Made by a program: the position numbers and the translations under genes. Below are positions 5,730-6,449 of a DNA stretch of 6,449 nt, piece by piece (within the stretch, counting starts at the first letter, position 1; the number at the start of each line of letters is the position of its first letter). Origin of the DNA: Phycisphaerae bacterium (GTDB taxonomy: Bacteria; Planctomycetota; Phycisphaerae; Sedimentisphaerales; Anaerobacaceae); NCBI GenBank assembly GCA_030602845.1, contig JAUVYZ010000120.1, positions 1 to 6,449 of the forward strand. Reading direction: 5' to 3'. Under the pieces are notes generated by a model. That model did not search any database. It was not told the DNA's origin and saw only the letters and a list, made by a program, of their open reading frames with translations.

Positions 5730-5743
5730 AAAAATTAAAAATT
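5730..5743 (+). repeat. Tandem pair of seven-base units after the isomerase gene
   Basis: AAAAATT is repeated exactly twice without a gap. It continues the seven-base period found in the operon gaps, but it is A/T-rich and could be a simple sequence, or the T-tract of a terminator for the opposite strand. Confidence 0.4.
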
Positions 5744-5756
5744 CCCGGCTCCGCCG
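5730..5756 (-). terminator. Weak candidate intrinsic terminator for the DUF4139-like gene
   Basis: On the minus strand CGGC-GGA-GCCG (5756-5746) forms a four-pair GC stem and is followed by GGAATTTTTAATTTTT (5745-5730). The T-rich tail is good but the stem is short. It lies 52 bases beyond the stop codon of the minus-strand gene. No matching structure with a T-tract was found for the plus-strand operon in this gap. Confidence 0.3.
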
Positions 5757-5763
5757 CGACCGA

Positions 5764-5777
5764 ATAGCTCGAGCTAT
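5764..5777. repeat. 14-bp perfect palindrome in the convergent gap
   Basis: ATAGCTCGAGCTAT is its own reverse complement. It overlaps a second palindrome, AGCTATAGCT (5772-5781). The nearby AGCTATA at 5701-5707 and CTCAGCT at 5718-5724 can also pair with TATAGCT (5775-5781) and AGCTGAG (5783-5789). It lies between two genes that end toward each other, so it may help end transcription in both directions, but no T-tract follows it on the plus strand. Confidence 0.35.
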
Positions 5778-5807
5778 AGCTAAGCTGAGCAAATTATGAA
5801 CCTATGC

Positions 5808-6449
5808 TTATTGGGAAGTTTCTTCCCGCCTGACGCCGTGATATGTCGTCAGGATGTACTCAAATTTCTTCGCTGACCTCGGCTCCAAGATAAGCGTGAA
5901 CTTGACCGTATCCACATCGACTTTCTCGAACTCGTCGAAATCACCACTTTTCTCCAGCCTCCAGTATAGCGTATTGAAGTTGCGCTGAATCTCGACCTTA
6001 ACGCCAATCTCGCGAGTGTTCCTGACCTCAATCTTGAATTTGCGAATCTCATCGAAACCGGAGATGTTGCGGTTTCTGTCAAACCTGTAGTTCTTCGTCT
6101 CAAAATCCATAAGCGTCGGCTCAACAACAAGGTTGGCGACCGCACCAAGATTAAGCTCCACATCCTCATCCACCGGAATATACTTAAACGAAGATTGTCC
6201 CGTATAAGATAAGTGTCCCTTATCGTCAACGCCCCTATAAACCTTCAGCATCCCGCCGGGTATCGGTGTTTCGCCTAACTTATGCTCTTTATCGTTTTTG
6301 AAGCTAAGAAACCGCACCACGGAATTGCCATAGCGCTCCTGCTCATATTTATACAAATTCACCACCGGCACCTCATCAACATCAAAACTCAGCAGCCGTT
6401 TCGACCAGCCGGTAGGTATCGTCTCCGTCCCCTCAATTGTATAAAGAAA
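5808..6449 (-). CDS. DUF4139-like protein, C-terminal 213 residues (start beyond the right edge)
   Basis: The minus-strand frame is open from the window edge at 6449 to a TAA at 5810-5808, so the N-terminus is missing. A GTG at 6371-6369 lies inside conserved sequence and is not the start. Landmarks in reading order are IEGTETIPTGWSKRLL near the edge, VPVVNLYKYE, VRFLSFKNDKEHKLGETPIPGGMLKVYR, FKYIPVDEDVELNLGAV and, toward the end, FKIEVRNTREIGVKVEI and YILTTYHGVRRE. Alternating hydrophobic strands, the polar C-terminus and these motifs fit the beta-rich C-terminal half of DUF4139 proteins, whose function is unknown to me. There are no membrane segments in the visible part. It converges with the isomerase gene and is unlikely to share its transcription. 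The family name is recalled from motif memory, not from a search. Confidence 0.7.
   Translation of the reverse strand, partial: FLYTIEGTETIPTGWSKRLLSFDVDEVPVVNLYKYEQERYGNSVVRFLSFKNDKEHKLGETPIPGGMLKVYRGVDDKGHLSYTGQSSFKYIPVDEDVELNLGAVANLVVEPTLMDFETKNYRFDRNRNISGFDEIRKFKIEVRNTREIGVKVEIQRNFNTLYWRLEKSGDFDEFEKVDVDTVKFTLILEPRSAKKFEYILTTYHGVRREETSQ

Noticed and set aside
5808..6371. GTG at 6371-6369 as the start of the minus-strand right-edge gene
   Set aside because: The frame stays open to the window edge, and the upstream codons (IEGTETIPTGWSKRLLSF) belong to the same conserved domain.

Overview
The window looks like a chromosomal fragment from a bacterium, most probably a planctomycete or a relative. 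This rests on three things: the mature N-terminus WPQFRGPNRDG after a signal peptide in the leftmost gene (a hallmark of the many PQQ-like beta-propeller proteins in that phylum), a DUF4139-type protein at the right edge, and a fused E1 alpha/beta dehydrogenase. No 16S rRNA or other marker is present, so the assignment is an inference.

Layout. Positions 1-158 (minus) hold the first 52 codons of an exported PQQ-like propeller protein that runs off the left edge. Positions 159-409 are a divergent control region with a 12-bp palindrome, a possible extended -10 promoter, and a leader built of seven-base units that can fold into a hairpin or H-type pseudoknot just before the ribosome binding site. 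Positions 410-5698 (plus) form a tightly spaced row of genes: a fused alpha-beta E1 of a 2-oxo acid (or acetoin) dehydrogenase complex, its lipoyl-bearing E2 acyltransferase, and an L-fucose/L-arabinose isomerase-like protein. The isomerase frame is broken by a single in-frame TAG at 5219-5221, and everything after it stays in frame and conserved. Positions 5699-5807 are a short convergent gap with palindromes and a weak terminator. Positions 5808-6449 (minus) hold the C-terminal 213 residues of a DUF4139-like protein whose start is beyond the right edge.

How the genes may work together. E1 decarboxylates the 2-oxo acid (or cleaves acetoin) on thiamine diphosphate and passes the acyl group to the lipoyl lysine of E2, which makes acyl-CoA. 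The E3 dihydrolipoamide dehydrogenase needed to close the cycle is not here and must be encoded elsewhere. The isomerase-like protein would link the operon to sugar breakdown that ends in pyruvate, but that link is inferred from position only.

The most interesting points are (1) the lone amber codon, which separates two of the three metal-binding residues of the isomerase from the third, in a window where none of the other four gene stops is TAG, and (2) the seven-base-period repeats that sit in every gap of the operon, one of which folds into a pseudoknot-capable leader. No known RNA gene, CRISPR array, insertion sequence or attachment site was seen.
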